Below, piece after piece: positions 45,190 to 54,379 of a DNA stretch of 64,000 nt. The stretch comes from Paraburkholderia caffeinilytica (lineage in GTDB: Bacteria; Pseudomonadota; Gammaproteobacteria; Burkholderiales; Burkholderiaceae): the NCBI RefSeq assembly GCF_003368325.1, contig NZ_CP031466.1, positions 1,488,001 through 1,552,000 on the forward strand. The letters run 5' to 3'. The position numbers were made by a program, and so were the translations under genes. The number at the start of each line of letters is the position of its first letter. The first letter of the stretch is position 1. The notes under the pieces are model-generated. The model was not told where the DNA came from. It saw nothing but the letters and a program-made list of their open reading frames with translations, and searched no databases.

Positions 45190-46386
45190 TCAGATCACGC
45201 CTTCTTCGAGGAACGGCCTGTTTTCAACGACACGTTGATAACCTAGCGGCGCGAGATCGAGTGCGCGGTATTCGCCGTAAGTGATGAGTTCACTCAACCC
45301 GCGACCCACGGCAGGCGACTGCTGCAGGCCATGGCCGCTAAAGCCGTTTGCAAACAGGAAGTTCCTAACCTCGGTGTGAGGCCCGACGACCGCGTTATGG
45401 TCGAGCATGCAGAAGTCGTAGTGTCCCGCCCACGAATTGACGACCTTGATGGCTTCGAATGCGGGAATCCGTTCGGCGAGGGCCGGCCATATCACCTCAT
45501 CGAACTCCGAATGGATCACGTCGAAGTCGTTCACGTCCGCGAGCGGATCCGGATCGGGATAGCAGCCGGTCAGATAGTATTTTCCTTCGGGCCTGAAGAA
45601 GATGCCTGTTGTGTCGATCGTGAGCGGAACCGTGCCTTCGAGCGGCGTACGGCAATCGAATACGAACAGGCAGCGTTTGCGCGGTTCGACGGGAATATCG
45701 AGGCCGGCGAGGCGGGCCATTGCCGGTCCGCGTGTGCCCGCGGCGTTGACCATCGTGCCGCAGCCGATGGTCTCGCCGCTCCTGAGCACGACGCCGGTGA
45801 TCTTCGAGCCTTCGCGGCGAATGTCGACGACTTCGTTCTCGATGTATTCGACGCCGAGCGCGCGCGCCTTGCGTCGCATGCCTTGCAGCAATCCATAGCT
45901 GTCGAACCAGCCTTCGCCGGTCTGGCCGTACACACCGTTGACGAGTCCATCGGTGTTGAGCCAGGGAAAGCGCGCCTTCAGCTTCGCCTCGTCGAGCAGC
46001 GCGACGTCAGCACCGTTCTCTTTCTGCGTCGCGTAGTTGCGTTCGAACATCGGCGCCCCGGTCGCGTCGCCGAGGTACAGGTAGCCGTTTTCCTTGAAGC
46101 CGAGTTCCGGCGCATCGCCGTCGACTTCGACGAGTTCATGGAAATGGCGAATGAATTCAGTGCCGAATTGCGAGATCCTGATGTTCAGCGGATTGGAGAA
46201 CTGATGCCGGATCGACGCGCTCGACAGAGCCGTCGCCGACTGTGCGTAGGTCCAGTCACGCTCCACGACGAGGACCGAGCCGTTGAAGTCAGGGTTCTTC
46301 GCCAGAAAATAGGCGGTGGCGCTGCCGACCACCGCGCCGCCCACGATCACCACGTCGTAGTGGGTCTTTGATGCTTGCTGTGCCAT
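45190..46386 (-). CDS. FAD-dependent oxidoreductase (DAO family)
   Basis: 398 aa, N-terminal FAD-binding motif VVIVGGAVVGSATAYFLAKN at residues 11-30 and DAO-fold elements (IRHQFSNPLNIRISQFGTEF, GWFDSYGLLQGMRRKARALG, ANGFSGHGLQQSPAVGRGLS). The family includes sarcosine oxidase, glycine oxidase, opine oxidase subunits and FOXRED1-like proteins that oxidise secondary amines. Electrons could go to O2 or to the ETF encoded by the nearby etfBA genes. With hydantoinase genes in the same operon, oxidation of an N-methyl or secondary amine product is a reasonable inference. Confidence 0.88.
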   Translation of the reverse strand: MAQQASKTHYDVVIVGGAVVGSATAYFLAKNPDFNGSVLVVERDWTYAQSATALSSASIRHQFSNPLNIRISQFGTEFIRHFHELVEVDGDAPELGFKENGYLYLGDATGAPMFERNYATQKENGADVALLDEAKLKARFPWLNTDGLVNGVYGQTGEGWFDSYGLLQGMRRKARALGVEYIENEVVDIRREGSKITGVVLRSGETIGCGTMVNAAGTRGPAMARLAGLDIPVEPRKRCLFVFDCRTPLEGTVPLTIDTTGIFFRPEGKYYLTGCYPDPDPLADVNDFDVIHSEFDEVIWPALAERIPAFEAIKVVNSWAGHYDFCMLDHNAVVGPHTEVRNFLFANGFSGHGLQQSPAVGRGLSELITYGEYRALDLAPLGYQRVVENRPFLEEGVI

Positions 46387-46422
46387 CTGGATGCTTTCCG
46401 AAAAGACGTTCTGGACCGAAAC

Positions 46423-47253
46423 CTAGTTGGCTTTCGGATCTTCGTAGTGGCCGTCTGCTGCGAACTGGCCACCCTGATAGCGCACGGCGGGGTGGCGCGG
46501 ATCGGGTACCGGCGTGTTCGCGTAGACCTCGGCGCGGTACGCGTCCGCGGAATCTTGCGGTGCGTAGCCGAGGTACGACGCCTCCGTGTTGTCCCAGAAG
46601 TTCGCGCTGTTTTTCGAATTGCCGTACACGATCATATGGCCGACGCTGGATGCCATCACGGCGCGTATGCACAGGTGCGAGAAGTCGTCGTAAGAGAGCC
46701 AGGTAGCCAGCATGCGCCGGTCGACGGGCTTCGGGAAGCACGAGCCGATCCGCAGGCACACCGATTCGAGTCCGAACTTGTCGAAGTAGTAGCGCGACAG
46801 GTTCTCCACGAATGTCTTGCTGACGCCGTACAGGCTATCCGGCCGTTGCGGCACGTTTGCGTCGATGGTCTGCGTGCATTCGTAGAAACCGATCGCATGC
46901 ACGGAACTCGCGTAGATCACTCGCTTCACATTGAACTGACGTGCGGCTTCATAGATGTTGTAGCTGCCGACGATATTCGAATCCAGAATGACCTGGAAAG
47001 TGTTCTCGCGCGGTGCGCCGCCGAGGTGCACGACCATATCGACGCCTTTCATCATCTCGAAGACGGCGTCCCTGTCGGCCAGATCGCACACCACGAGTTT
47101 TTCGTTTTCGCGTGCCTCGCCCAGCGGCTCACGATCGCTGAGCGTCAGCGTTTCGGCGTAGGGTCGCAGCGAGTCGCGCAGCACGGCGCCGAGCGCGCCC
47201 GCGGCGCCCGTGATCAGGATGTTCCTGAACGGTGGCGTGGTGATGTCGGTCAT
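46423..47253 (-). CDS. Uronate dehydrogenase
   Basis: 276 aa, extended SDR fold: NILITGAAGALGAVLRDSLR, VVHLGGAPRENTFQVILDSN, IYASSVHAIGFY, catalytic YGVSKTFVENLSRYYFDKFG, then LRIGSCFPKPVDRRMLATWL. These features follow bacterial uronate dehydrogenases, which oxidise galacturonate or glucuronate to the aldarolactone with NAD+. It sits 9 bp downstream of hyuB, so it is co-translated or nearly so. No aldarate dehydratase is in the window, so either products feed a pathway encoded elsewhere or the enzyme has a different sugar-acid substrate here. Confidence 0.85.
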   Translation of the reverse strand: MTDITTPPFRNILITGAAGALGAVLRDSLRPYAETLTLSDREPLGEARENEKLVVCDLADRDAVFEMMKGVDMVVHLGGAPRENTFQVILDSNIVGSYNIYEAARQFNVKRVIYASSVHAIGFYECTQTIDANVPQRPDSLYGVSKTFVENLSRYYFDKFGLESVCLRIGSCFPKPVDRRMLATWLSYDDFSHLCIRAVMASSVGHMIVYGNSKNSANFWDNTEASYLGYAPQDSADAYRAEVYANTPVPDPRHPAVRYQGGQFAADGHYEDPKAN

Positions 47254-47262
47254 ATCGGTTCC

Positions 47263-48945
47263 TTACTGTTCAGCCGATGTCTTCAAGGCGTCGAGCGTAA
47301 CGCCATAGTCGTCACGCAGTTGCGCTTCTGAGATGTACTCGTTGCGGATATCGCGCAAAAGCGCCTGTCTGTCGCGCTCCGCCGGAGAGCCGACGCCACC
47401 TCCGCCCGGCAGCGAGAGTGTGACGCGCTGATGTTCCGCGACCATCTGCGTACCTTTGCCCTTCATCCTCGTGCCGTCGGACAGGGTAACCTCGCCGGCG
47501 GCGCCGGACTCGCCGCCGGACTGTCCGCGCGCTGGATGGTCGATACGATCGAACATGGCGTTGAAGCGGAACTGGTAGCCGGCACGCGGTCCGATTTCGA
47601 CGATCTGCCCGAGGCCGCCGCGCAACTTGCCGGCGCCGCCGGAGCCCGAACGCATTTCCTTGCGCCAGACGACGATCGGGCCGACCTGCTCGGTTGCCTC
47701 GACCGACATGGCGTGAACGCCGCTGGGGAAGGCGGTGGCGGACAGACCATCGAGTTCGGAACGTGCGCCCGTGCCGCCGCTGTTGAACATCAGGATTTCA
47801 CTGCCTTTCAGGCCCGAACCTTCGTGCACCGGACGCGCGCTGACATGCAGGTTCCACAACGCACCGGAGCCTTCGGCGGGTACGCGGCCCGGCAGAATCT
47901 TGTGCAATGCGCCCAGCACAAGGTCGGGCACGAAGTGGCCCAGCACATGGCGAACCGCAACCGGGCTCGGGCGCTGGGCGTTCAGGATGCAGCCCTCGGG
48001 CGCCTCTACGCGAAACGGTTCGAGCGACGCCGCGTTGTTAGGCACCTCGGGTGCGATGATGCATTTCAACCCGTAGCAGGCGTACGCTTTTGCATACAGC
48101 AAGGGCACATTGATGCCGTACGGGCTGGACGGCGACGTGCCCGCGAAGTCCGCCATCAGATGATCGTCGCCGATTGTCAGCGTGACATTCAACGTGACGG
48201 GCGTGTCATAGCCGTCGAGCGTCATCTGATTGGTCTCGGTTTGCTTCGGTAGCGCGGCGATACGTTCGAGCGTCGCTTCGCGGCTGCGCGCCAGGATGAA
48301 TTCGCCGATACCTTCGACGTCTTTCAGCTCGAATTCCTTCAGCATCTCGAGCAAGCGCTTGTGGCCCGTTTCGTTGCACGAGGCGAGTGCGTAGAGGTCG
48401 CCTACGACCTTATCGGCTTCGCGCACGTTGTTGCGCAGAATGTTGATCAGATCGCGATTGACCTGGCCTCGCTCGATCAGCTTCATGATCGGAACGAATA
48501 GACCCTCTTCGTAGATCTCACGCGAGTCGGGACCAAAGCCGCGTCCACCGATATCCACCACGTGCGCCGTGCTGGCGAAGTAGCCGATCAGCTCGCCGTT
48601 GTGAAACGAAGGGGAAACGACGGTGAAGTCGTGCAGATGCCCGGTGCCTTTCCACGGATCGTTGGTCAGGTAGACATCGCCTTCATACATATTGTCCGTG
48701 CCGATCGCGTTCATGAAGTGTTCGACGGCTTCGGCCATCGTGTTCACGTGACCCGGCGTGCCTGTGACCGCCTGCGCCAGCATGCGGCCGCGCTTGTCGA
48801 AGATGCCGGCGGACAGATCGCCCGCTTCGCGAACACTGGTGCTGAACGCCGTGCGGATCAAGGCCATGGCCTGTTCTTCGACGACGGAGATCAGGCGGTT
48901 CCACATGACCTGCATGTGGATGGTGTCGAGGTTGCTGAGAGACAT
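47263..48945 (-). CDS. hyuB: Hydantoinase B/oxoprolinase family protein
   Basis: 560 aa, start at 48945 rather than the longer frame running into hyuA. HyuB-type subunits pair with HyuA to hydrolyse hydantoins, N-methylhydantoin or 5-oxoproline with ATP; close relatives carboxylate acetone or acetophenone. Visible family blocks are MWNRLISVVEEQAMALIRTA, TNDPWKGTGHLHDFTVVSP and GGLGQIVEIGP, and the C-terminal GGGGVGSPAERD. It follows hyuA by 14 bp. The precise substrate cannot be read from sequence. Confidence 0.9.
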   Translation of the reverse strand: MSLSNLDTIHMQVMWNRLISVVEEQAMALIRTAFSTSVREAGDLSAGIFDKRGRMLAQAVTGTPGHVNTMAEAVEHFMNAIGTDNMYEGDVYLTNDPWKGTGHLHDFTVVSPSFHNGELIGYFASTAHVVDIGGRGFGPDSREIYEEGLFVPIMKLIERGQVNRDLINILRNNVREADKVVGDLYALASCNETGHKRLLEMLKEFELKDVEGIGEFILARSREATLERIAALPKQTETNQMTLDGYDTPVTLNVTLTIGDDHLMADFAGTSPSSPYGINVPLLYAKAYACYGLKCIIAPEVPNNAASLEPFRVEAPEGCILNAQRPSPVAVRHVLGHFVPDLVLGALHKILPGRVPAEGSGALWNLHVSARPVHEGSGLKGSEILMFNSGGTGARSELDGLSATAFPSGVHAMSVEATEQVGPIVVWRKEMRSGSGGAGKLRGGLGQIVEIGPRAGYQFRFNAMFDRIDHPARGQSGGESGAAGEVTLSDGTRMKGKGTQMVAEHQRVTLSLPGGGGVGSPAERDRQALLRDIRNEYISEAQLRDDYGVTLDALKTSAEQ

Positions 48946-48959
48946 GGTTGTTCTCCTGA

Positions 48960-51059
48960 TTACTGGGCGGCGTTCAGTTCTTTGGCGACCACGAGCAGGC
49001 AGCCGTCCGGCTGCACCATGGCGTCGAACGACGACGTGACGAGCGTCGACGTTTCGGGCTCGACGATGATGGCCGGCCCCGTTACGCTCTCGCCGATCTT
49101 CAGCGAACCGCGCTCGACGATCGCGGCGTCCACGAAACGATGCAGTGCCGCGTCGAAAATCTTGCGGGTTTTCGGTGCAACGACGGCGTCGCGCGACGTC
49201 ACGAGTTGCAATCGCTCGACGGGCGGCAACGGCGAGCTTGCCTTCACGGCCCAACTGACGATTTCGATGTCGAGGCCATCGATCGGCCGTCCAAAAAACT
49301 GCGTATACGCCTTGGTGAACGTTTCCGCGAACGTCACGCGATCTTCCGCGGTGAAGCGCCGATACGGCACAGCGACAGGAATTTCCCAGCCCTGGCCGAC
49401 ATAGCGCATGAAGGTCTTGATTTCGACGATCGGCTCCGCGTCACCCGAACCCTGGCGCGCGAAATGCACGGCCTCTTCGCTGAGTTGATCGACGATCTCG
49501 TTGAGTGCGTCGGCATCGAACTCGTTAAAGCGCATGCTGGCGCTGCGCACGCTTTCATAACCGAACGGCGCGCGCAGAAAACCAATCGCGGAGCCGACAC
49601 CGGCGCCCGGCGGTACGATAAATTTCCTGATGCCGCTTTTCTCGCACAGACGTGCCGCATGAAGCGGACCGGCGCCGCCGAACGTGATCATCGTGTAATC
49701 GCCGATGTCCTTGCCGCTTTCGACCGCATGCACGCGCGCGGCATTACTCATGTTCTCGTCGACGACTTCGGCGACGCCGTAGGCCGTTTCCTCCGCGCTG
49801 AGATTGATCGCGCCGCCCACCTGCCTGACCATTGCGCCGGCTGCATCGTCGATCGAGAGCGGGATCGAACCGCCTGCGAAGTTCGCGGGATCGAGACGGC
49901 CGAGCAGCAGATCGGCGTCGGTCACGGTCGGCTGCATGCCGCCACGCTGATAGCACGCGGGACCAGGTTCCGAGGCGGCACTGTGCGGACCCACGCGAAT
50001 CTGGCGCATCACGTCGACGGAAGCGATCGAACCGCCGCCCGCACCGATTTCGACCATTTCCACCACAGGAATGGAGATCGGCATGCCGCTGCCCTTCTTG
50101 AACCGATAGGTGCGCGCAACCTCGAAGGTGTTGGCGGTTTTCGGCGTGAGATCGTCGATCAGGCAAATCTTGGCAGTGGTGCCGCCCATGTCGAACGAAA
50201 GAACGGTATTCAGGTCGTAGCGCGCGGCGATGTGCGCGGCGAAGATTGCGCCGCCGGCCGGCCCCGACTCCACCAGCCGCACAGGAAACTCGGATGCGCT
50301 TTCGACCGAGACGATACCGCCGCCCGAATGGATGATGAAGATCGGACATACAGCTCCGGCTTCCCGAACTTTTCCGAGCAGACGATCCAGATAGGACTTC
50401 ATGATGGGGCGAACATAGGCGTTCGCGCAGACCGTGTTGAAACGCTCGAATTCGCGGATCTGGGGCGACACTTCGCTCGAGATGGACACCGAGACATTCG
50501 GCAGACGCTGCTCGATCGCGTCGCGCACCATCCGCTCATGCACGCCGTTCACATACGCGTGAATGAAGCCCACGGCGACGCTCTCGTAGCCGCCCTGTTC
50601 GATGCGTTGAACGATAGAGGCGATCTGAGCCTCTGTCGGCGCCAGCAGCACACCGCCTTGAGCGTCGATGCGTTCGCCCAGCGTGAACCGGTCGCAGCGT
50701 TCGATAAGGGGAGGGGGGAGCTTGATATTCAGATCGTACTGTTCGAACCGGTTTTCGGTTCGCATCTCGATGGTGTCGCGAAAGCCTTCAGTCGTAACGA
50801 AGGCAGTTTTCGCTCCGCGCCGCTCAATCAGCGCGTTCGTGGCGAGCGTCGTGCCGTGGATGATGACACCGATGTCCTTCAGCTCGATTCCGGCCTTGCC
50901 CGCGACGATGCCGATGCCTTTGATGATGGCGCGCTCAGGCGCCGTGTAATCCGTAAGGACCTTGGTGGAAAAGAGTTCTCCACCGAGTTCAAGCGCGACG
51001 TCGGTGAACGTCCCACCAATGTCCACACCCACTCGTGCCTTGTCGTGACTGGCCACCAT
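48960..51059 (-). CDS. hyuA: Hydantoinase A/oxoprolinase family protein
   Basis: 699 aa, start at 51059 (GGAGAGT upstream); the longer frame to 51128 adds no similarity. Actin-like ATPase fold: RVGVDIGGTFTDVALELGGE at the N terminus, GTTLATNALIERRGAKTAFV, SFDMGGTTAKICLI and GGAGPLHAARL, all hallmarks of HyuA/OplA/AcxA. It is first gene of the six-gene operon, with the operon promoter in the 51060-51240 region shared with the divergent etfBA promoter. It acts with hyuB on a cyclic amide, hydantoin-like or ketone substrate. Confidence 0.92.
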   Translation of the reverse strand: MVASHDKARVGVDIGGTFTDVALELGGELFSTKVLTDYTAPERAIIKGIGIVAGKAGIELKDIGVIIHGTTLATNALIERRGAKTAFVTTEGFRDTIEMRTENRFEQYDLNIKLPPPLIERCDRFTLGERIDAQGGVLLAPTEAQIASIVQRIEQGGYESVAVGFIHAYVNGVHERMVRDAIEQRLPNVSVSISSEVSPQIREFERFNTVCANAYVRPIMKSYLDRLLGKVREAGAVCPIFIIHSGGGIVSVESASEFPVRLVESGPAGGAIFAAHIAARYDLNTVLSFDMGGTTAKICLIDDLTPKTANTFEVARTYRFKKGSGMPISIPVVEMVEIGAGGGSIASVDVMRQIRVGPHSAASEPGPACYQRGGMQPTVTDADLLLGRLDPANFAGGSIPLSIDDAAGAMVRQVGGAINLSAEETAYGVAEVVDENMSNAARVHAVESGKDIGDYTMITFGGAGPLHAARLCEKSGIRKFIVPPGAGVGSAIGFLRAPFGYESVRSASMRFNEFDADALNEIVDQLSEEAVHFARQGSGDAEPIVEIKTFMRYVGQGWEIPVAVPYRRFTAEDRVTFAETFTKAYTQFFGRPIDGLDIEIVSWAVKASSPLPPVERLQLVTSRDAVVAPKTRKIFDAALHRFVDAAIVERGSLKIGESVTGPAIIVEPETSTLVTSSFDAMVQPDGCLLVVAKELNAAQ

Positions 51060-51204
51060 GACTCTCCTGTTTAAAACCATGACATGCGCCGAGCAAAACG
51101 CCAGGCGAAAAATCCCTTCGACGAGCATCGGAAGGCGTATGCGCGGGCACGTGGCGCCATCCGGACCGACCCTTCGCCGCGTGTTCGGAAGGGCATTGAA
51201 TCCG

Positions 51205-51246
51205 TTATTTTTTGCTCGTTGACATATGATGAGTGACGTCTTACAG
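51205..51246 (+). promoter_or_regulatory. Promoter of etfBA, twin of the livK-like promoter
   Basis: -35 TTGACA (51219-51224), 17-base spacer, -10 TACAGT (51242-51247). Block 51205-51231 matches 41161-41187 at 24 of 27 positions. The etfB start codon is about 330 bp downstream of the predicted transcript start, so the leader is long. The site also lies about 150 bp upstream of hyuA and could control both directions. Confidence 0.6.
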
Positions 51247-51578
51247 TGATGTCAACTCAAACAAATTAAATCTCGTGTTTCCAGTCATTTTTCTCCCCGG
51301 ATTTGCTCTTGTAAAGCATTGTTTTATAAAGTTTTGTGGCGATGTGACGTGTGCCGGAGCACTGTTGGGCGCTAGCGGTAAACCACTATGCCTTCGGATG
51401 GAAATTTGGAGAAAAAATTGGTCTTTAGATGGTTTTTTTGGCGGACGCGCCGTCCTGGTTGAAGCGTTTTCGAGGTGGGTTTGCGAGGTGCGTTTGTATC
51501 GGGTTCTCTGAAGGCAAGGGCGGCTTGTCCGGGTGAACGAAACAAGGATCGAATGAACAGCAAGGCAAAGGATGGGTG

Positions 51579-52328
51579 ATGAAGGTATTGGTGCCAGTCA
51601 AGAGAGTGGTCGATTACAACGTGAAGGTCCGGGTCAAGTCGGACGGCACGGGCGTCGACATCGCGAACGTGAAGATGTCGATGAATCCGTTCGACGAAAT
51701 CGCGGTTGAAGAGGCTGTTCGTCTGCGGGAAGCGGGCGTGGCGACCGAAGTGATCGCCGTGTCCGCCGGTGTGACGCAAGCGCAGGAAACGCTGCGCACG
51801 GCGCTCGCGATCGGCGCGGACCGCGCGATCCTGATCGAGTCGGGCGAAGACCTGCAGCCGCTGGCGGTTGCCAAGCTGCTGAAGGCACTCGTCGACAAGG
51901 AACAGCCTTCGCTGATCATTCTCGGCAAGCAGGCCATCGACGACGATTCGAACCAGACCGGCCAGATGCTGGCTGCGCTGGCCAACCTGCCGCAAGCCAC
52001 GTTCGCCTCGAAGGTTGTTGTCGCGGACGGCAAGGCGACGGTGTCGCGCGAAGTGGACGGCGGCGCGGAAACGCTGTCGCTGAGCCTGCCCGCTGTGGTC
52101 ACCACCGATCTGCGCCTGAACGAGCCGCGCTACGTGACGCTGCCGAACATCATGAAGGCGAAGAAGAAGCCGCTGGAAGTCGTCAAGCCGGAAGACCTCG
52201 GCGTTGATGTGACGCCGCGCCTGAAGACGCTGAAAGTCGCCGAGCCGCCGAAGCGCTCCGCCGGTGTGATGGTGCCGGATGTGAAGACGCTGGTCGAGAA
52301 GCTGAAGACCGAAGCCAAGGTGCTTTAA
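51579..52328 (+). CDS. etfB: Electron transfer flavoprotein beta subunit
   Basis: 249 aa starting at the ATG 51579 (AAAGGATGGG upstream). Typical EtfB sequence: [57 protein letters not shown] with the AMP-binding loop, and [13 protein letters not shown] with the partner-recognition loop. ETF carries electrons from flavin dehydrogenases to ETF-ubiquinone oxidoreductase. It appears very close to the housekeeping Burkholderia EtfB, yet it lies in a catabolic cluster, so it may be a recruited second copy serving the neighbouring FAD oxidoreductase. Confidence 0.95.
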   Translation: MKVLVPVKRVVDYNVKVRVKSDGTGVDIANVKMSMNPFDEIAVEEAVRLREAGVATEVIAVSAGVTQAQETLRTALAIGADRAILIESGEDLQPLAVAKLLKALVDKEQPSLIILGKQAIDDDSNQTGQMLAALANLPQATFASKVVVADGKATVSREVDGGAETLSLSLPAVVTTDLRLNEPRYVTLPNIMKAKKKPLEVVKPEDLGVDVTPRLKTLKVAEPPKRSAGVMVPDVKTLVEKLKTEAKVL

Positions 52329-52350
52329 GTAAAACGCGGAGACGGACGAA

Positions 52351-53292
52351 ATGACGAATCTGGTTAATCTGGTAATAGCAGAACACGACAACGCGTCGAT
52401 CAGGGCCGCGACGCTGAACACGATTGCCGCCGCGCAGAAGATCGGTGGCGATATTCACGTGCTGGTGGCAGGTCACAACGCGCAAGCCGCAGCGGACGCG
52501 GCAGCGAAGATTGCAGGTGTTTCGAAGGTGCTGCTCGCCGATGCGCCGCAACTCGCGGCCGGCCTCGCAGAAAACGTCGAAGCGACGGTGCTCAACATCG
52601 CGAAGGACTACACGCACATCCTCGCGCCGGCGACCGCCTACGGCAAGAACATCGCGCCGCGTATCGCCGCGAAGCTCGACGTCGCGCAGATCAGCGACAT
52701 CACCGCAGTGGACAGCGCCGATACGTTCGAGCGCCCGATCTACGCGGGTAACGCCATCGCGACGGTTCAATCGGCTGACCCGATCAAGGTCATCACGGTG
52801 CGCACGACCGGCTTCGATGCAGTCGCAGCCGTTGGCGGCAGCGCAACGGTCGAAAAGATCGACGCGGCAGCCGACACGGGTCTCTCGCAGTTCGTGAGCC
52901 GTGAAGTGACGAAGCTGGACCGTCCGGAGCTGACCTCGGCGAAGATCATCGTCTCGGGTGGCCGCGGTCTGGGCAACGGCGAGAACTACACCAAGGTTCT
53001 CGAACCGCTGGCGGACAAGCTGAACGCAGCGCTGGGCGCATCGCGTGCAGCGGTCGATGCGGGCTTCGTGCCGAACGACTATCAAGTTGGCCAGACCGGC
53101 AAGATCGTCGCGCCGCAACTGTACGTGGCAGTCGGCATTTCGGGCGCGATCCAGCATCTGGCCGGCATGAAGGACAGCAAGGTGATTGTCGCGATCAACA
53201 AGGACCCGGAAGCGCCGATTTTCAGCGTCGCGGATTATGGTCTGGTGGGCGATCTGTTTGAAGCATTGCCGCTTCTCGTCGCCGAACTGTAG
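52351..53292 (+). CDS. etfA: Electron transfer flavoprotein alpha subunit
   Basis: 313 aa, 22 bp after etfB. An N-terminal half ([20 protein letters not shown]) is followed by the FAD-binding C-terminal half: [80 protein letters not shown]. Complete and normal in length. No acyl-CoA dehydrogenase follows, unlike many etfBA operons; a class II aldolase gene is next, 104 bp on. Confidence 0.95.
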   Translation: MTNLVNLVIAEHDNASIRAATLNTIAAAQKIGGDIHVLVAGHNAQAAADAAAKIAGVSKVLLADAPQLAAGLAENVEATVLNIAKDYTHILAPATAYGKNIAPRIAAKLDVAQISDITAVDSADTFERPIYAGNAIATVQSADPIKVITVRTTGFDAVAAVGGSATVEKIDAAADTGLSQFVSREVTKLDRPELTSAKIIVSGGRGLGNGENYTKVLEPLADKLNAALGASRAAVDAGFVPNDYQVGQTGKIVAPQLYVAVGISGAIQHLAGMKDSKVIVAINKDPEAPIFSVADYGLVGDLFEALPLLVAEL

Positions 53293-53396
53293 AGCTTCCC
53301 CAACTCGCCAACCCGAACAACAGTTGGATGCGTCACGCCCCAGCTAATGAATTGCTCGTGACTCGTCGTCAATCTTAAACACGGAGAGATTTCAGC

Positions 53397-54179
53397 ATGA
53401 TTTCCACTACTGATCCGCACGTCAATCGCAAACCCAGAAACATTTCCCAAGCGGAGTGGGATACGCGTGTCCAGCTCGCCGCGGCGTATCGGCTGGCAGC
53501 CAAATTCGAGCTCACGGACCTGATCTACACCCATATCTCGGCCCGCGTGCCTGGCACAAGCGACCAGTTCCTGATCAATCCACACGGCTGGTTCTTCGAC
53601 GAAATCACGGCGTCATCGTTGGTCAAGATTGATGTGCGTGGCAATCCGGTCGATGACGACAGGTTCGAAGTCAACGCCGCTGGATTCACGATTCATAGCG
53701 CGTTGCATCAGGCGCGTCACGACAGTGAATGCGTCGTGCATCTGCACACGACCTATGGCATGGCCGTCGCCGCAATGGAGTGTGGGCTGCTGCCGCTGAA
53801 TCAGATCAGCATGCAGTTCTACAACCGCGTCGCATATCACGAATACGAGGGCATTTCGCTCGAGCTCGACGAGCGTGAGCGCATCGTGAAGTCGATTGGC
53901 GATAAAGATTATCTGATCTTACGTAACCACGGATTGCTGACGACCGGACGTTCAGTGGCCGAAGCGTTCACCCGTATGTATTACCTGAATAAAGCCTGCG
54001 AAATTCAGGTTGCGACATTATCGGCTGGGCAGAAAGTCGTGATTCCTTCGCCGGAGGTTTGCGAACACGCAGCGAAGCAGCACGACGACTATGCATACCT
54101 CGACACGGTGCATCTCGACCGCGAATGGACGGCATTGTTACGACTTCTCGATCGGGATGGCTGCGACTACAAAGCCTGA
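53397..54179 (+). CDS. Class II aldolase/adducin family protein
   Basis: 260 aa. Aldolase-II fold with the zinc-binding His cluster: LIYTHISARVPG, VVHLHTTYGMAVAA and LILRNHGLLTTGRSVAEAF. The family covers fuculose-, rhamnulose- and ribulose-phosphate aldolases/epimerases and decarboxylase-like members. It may cleave or decarboxylate a sugar-acid intermediate of the neighbouring operon. The stop codon is directly followed by an insertion-element remnant, so downstream genes may have been lost. The C terminus is of normal length. Confidence 0.88.
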   Translation: MISTTDPHVNRKPRNISQAEWDTRVQLAAAYRLAAKFELTDLIYTHISARVPGTSDQFLINPHGWFFDEITASSLVKIDVRGNPVDDDRFEVNAAGFTIHSALHQARHDSECVVHLHTTYGMAVAAMECGLLPLNQISMQFYNRVAYHEYEGISLELDERERIVKSIGDKDYLILRNHGLLTTGRSVAEAFTRMYYLNKACEIQVATLSAGQKVVIPSPEVCEHAAKQHDDYAYLDTVHLDREWTALLRLLDRDGCDYKA

Positions 54180-54379
54180 CTGCCGGCTTGAGCCTGTCGT
54201 CGGCAACATTCTGAATGACCTTGAAGCTGTCGAGTTCGCGCATGTTCAATGTCACCAGTGCAGCTGCATGCATCGCCGGCTCTGCAGTCCCACGAGGAAC
54301 CGGCAAGCATACAGAGCTCCAAACACGACATTTTTAAATGGCTAGAACACGACATTACAGCTTTGCCGTAACACACCGT
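54180..54379 (-). mobile_element. Remnant of an ISNCY-type element (right end plus transposase start)
   Basis: On the minus strand from 54273 the frame reads MHAAALVTLNMRELDSFKVI, then NVADDRLKP, clearly related to the start of the adjacent complete transposase (MTELDRLKVVQAVCERRLKP). Positions 54313-54379 resemble the right end of the complete element (two AACACGACATT repeats, then TAACACACCGT). The distance from the ATG to the end (106 bp) equals that in the complete element (about 101 bp). Everything left of codon 32 or so is deleted up to the aldolase stop codon. Confidence 0.75.
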
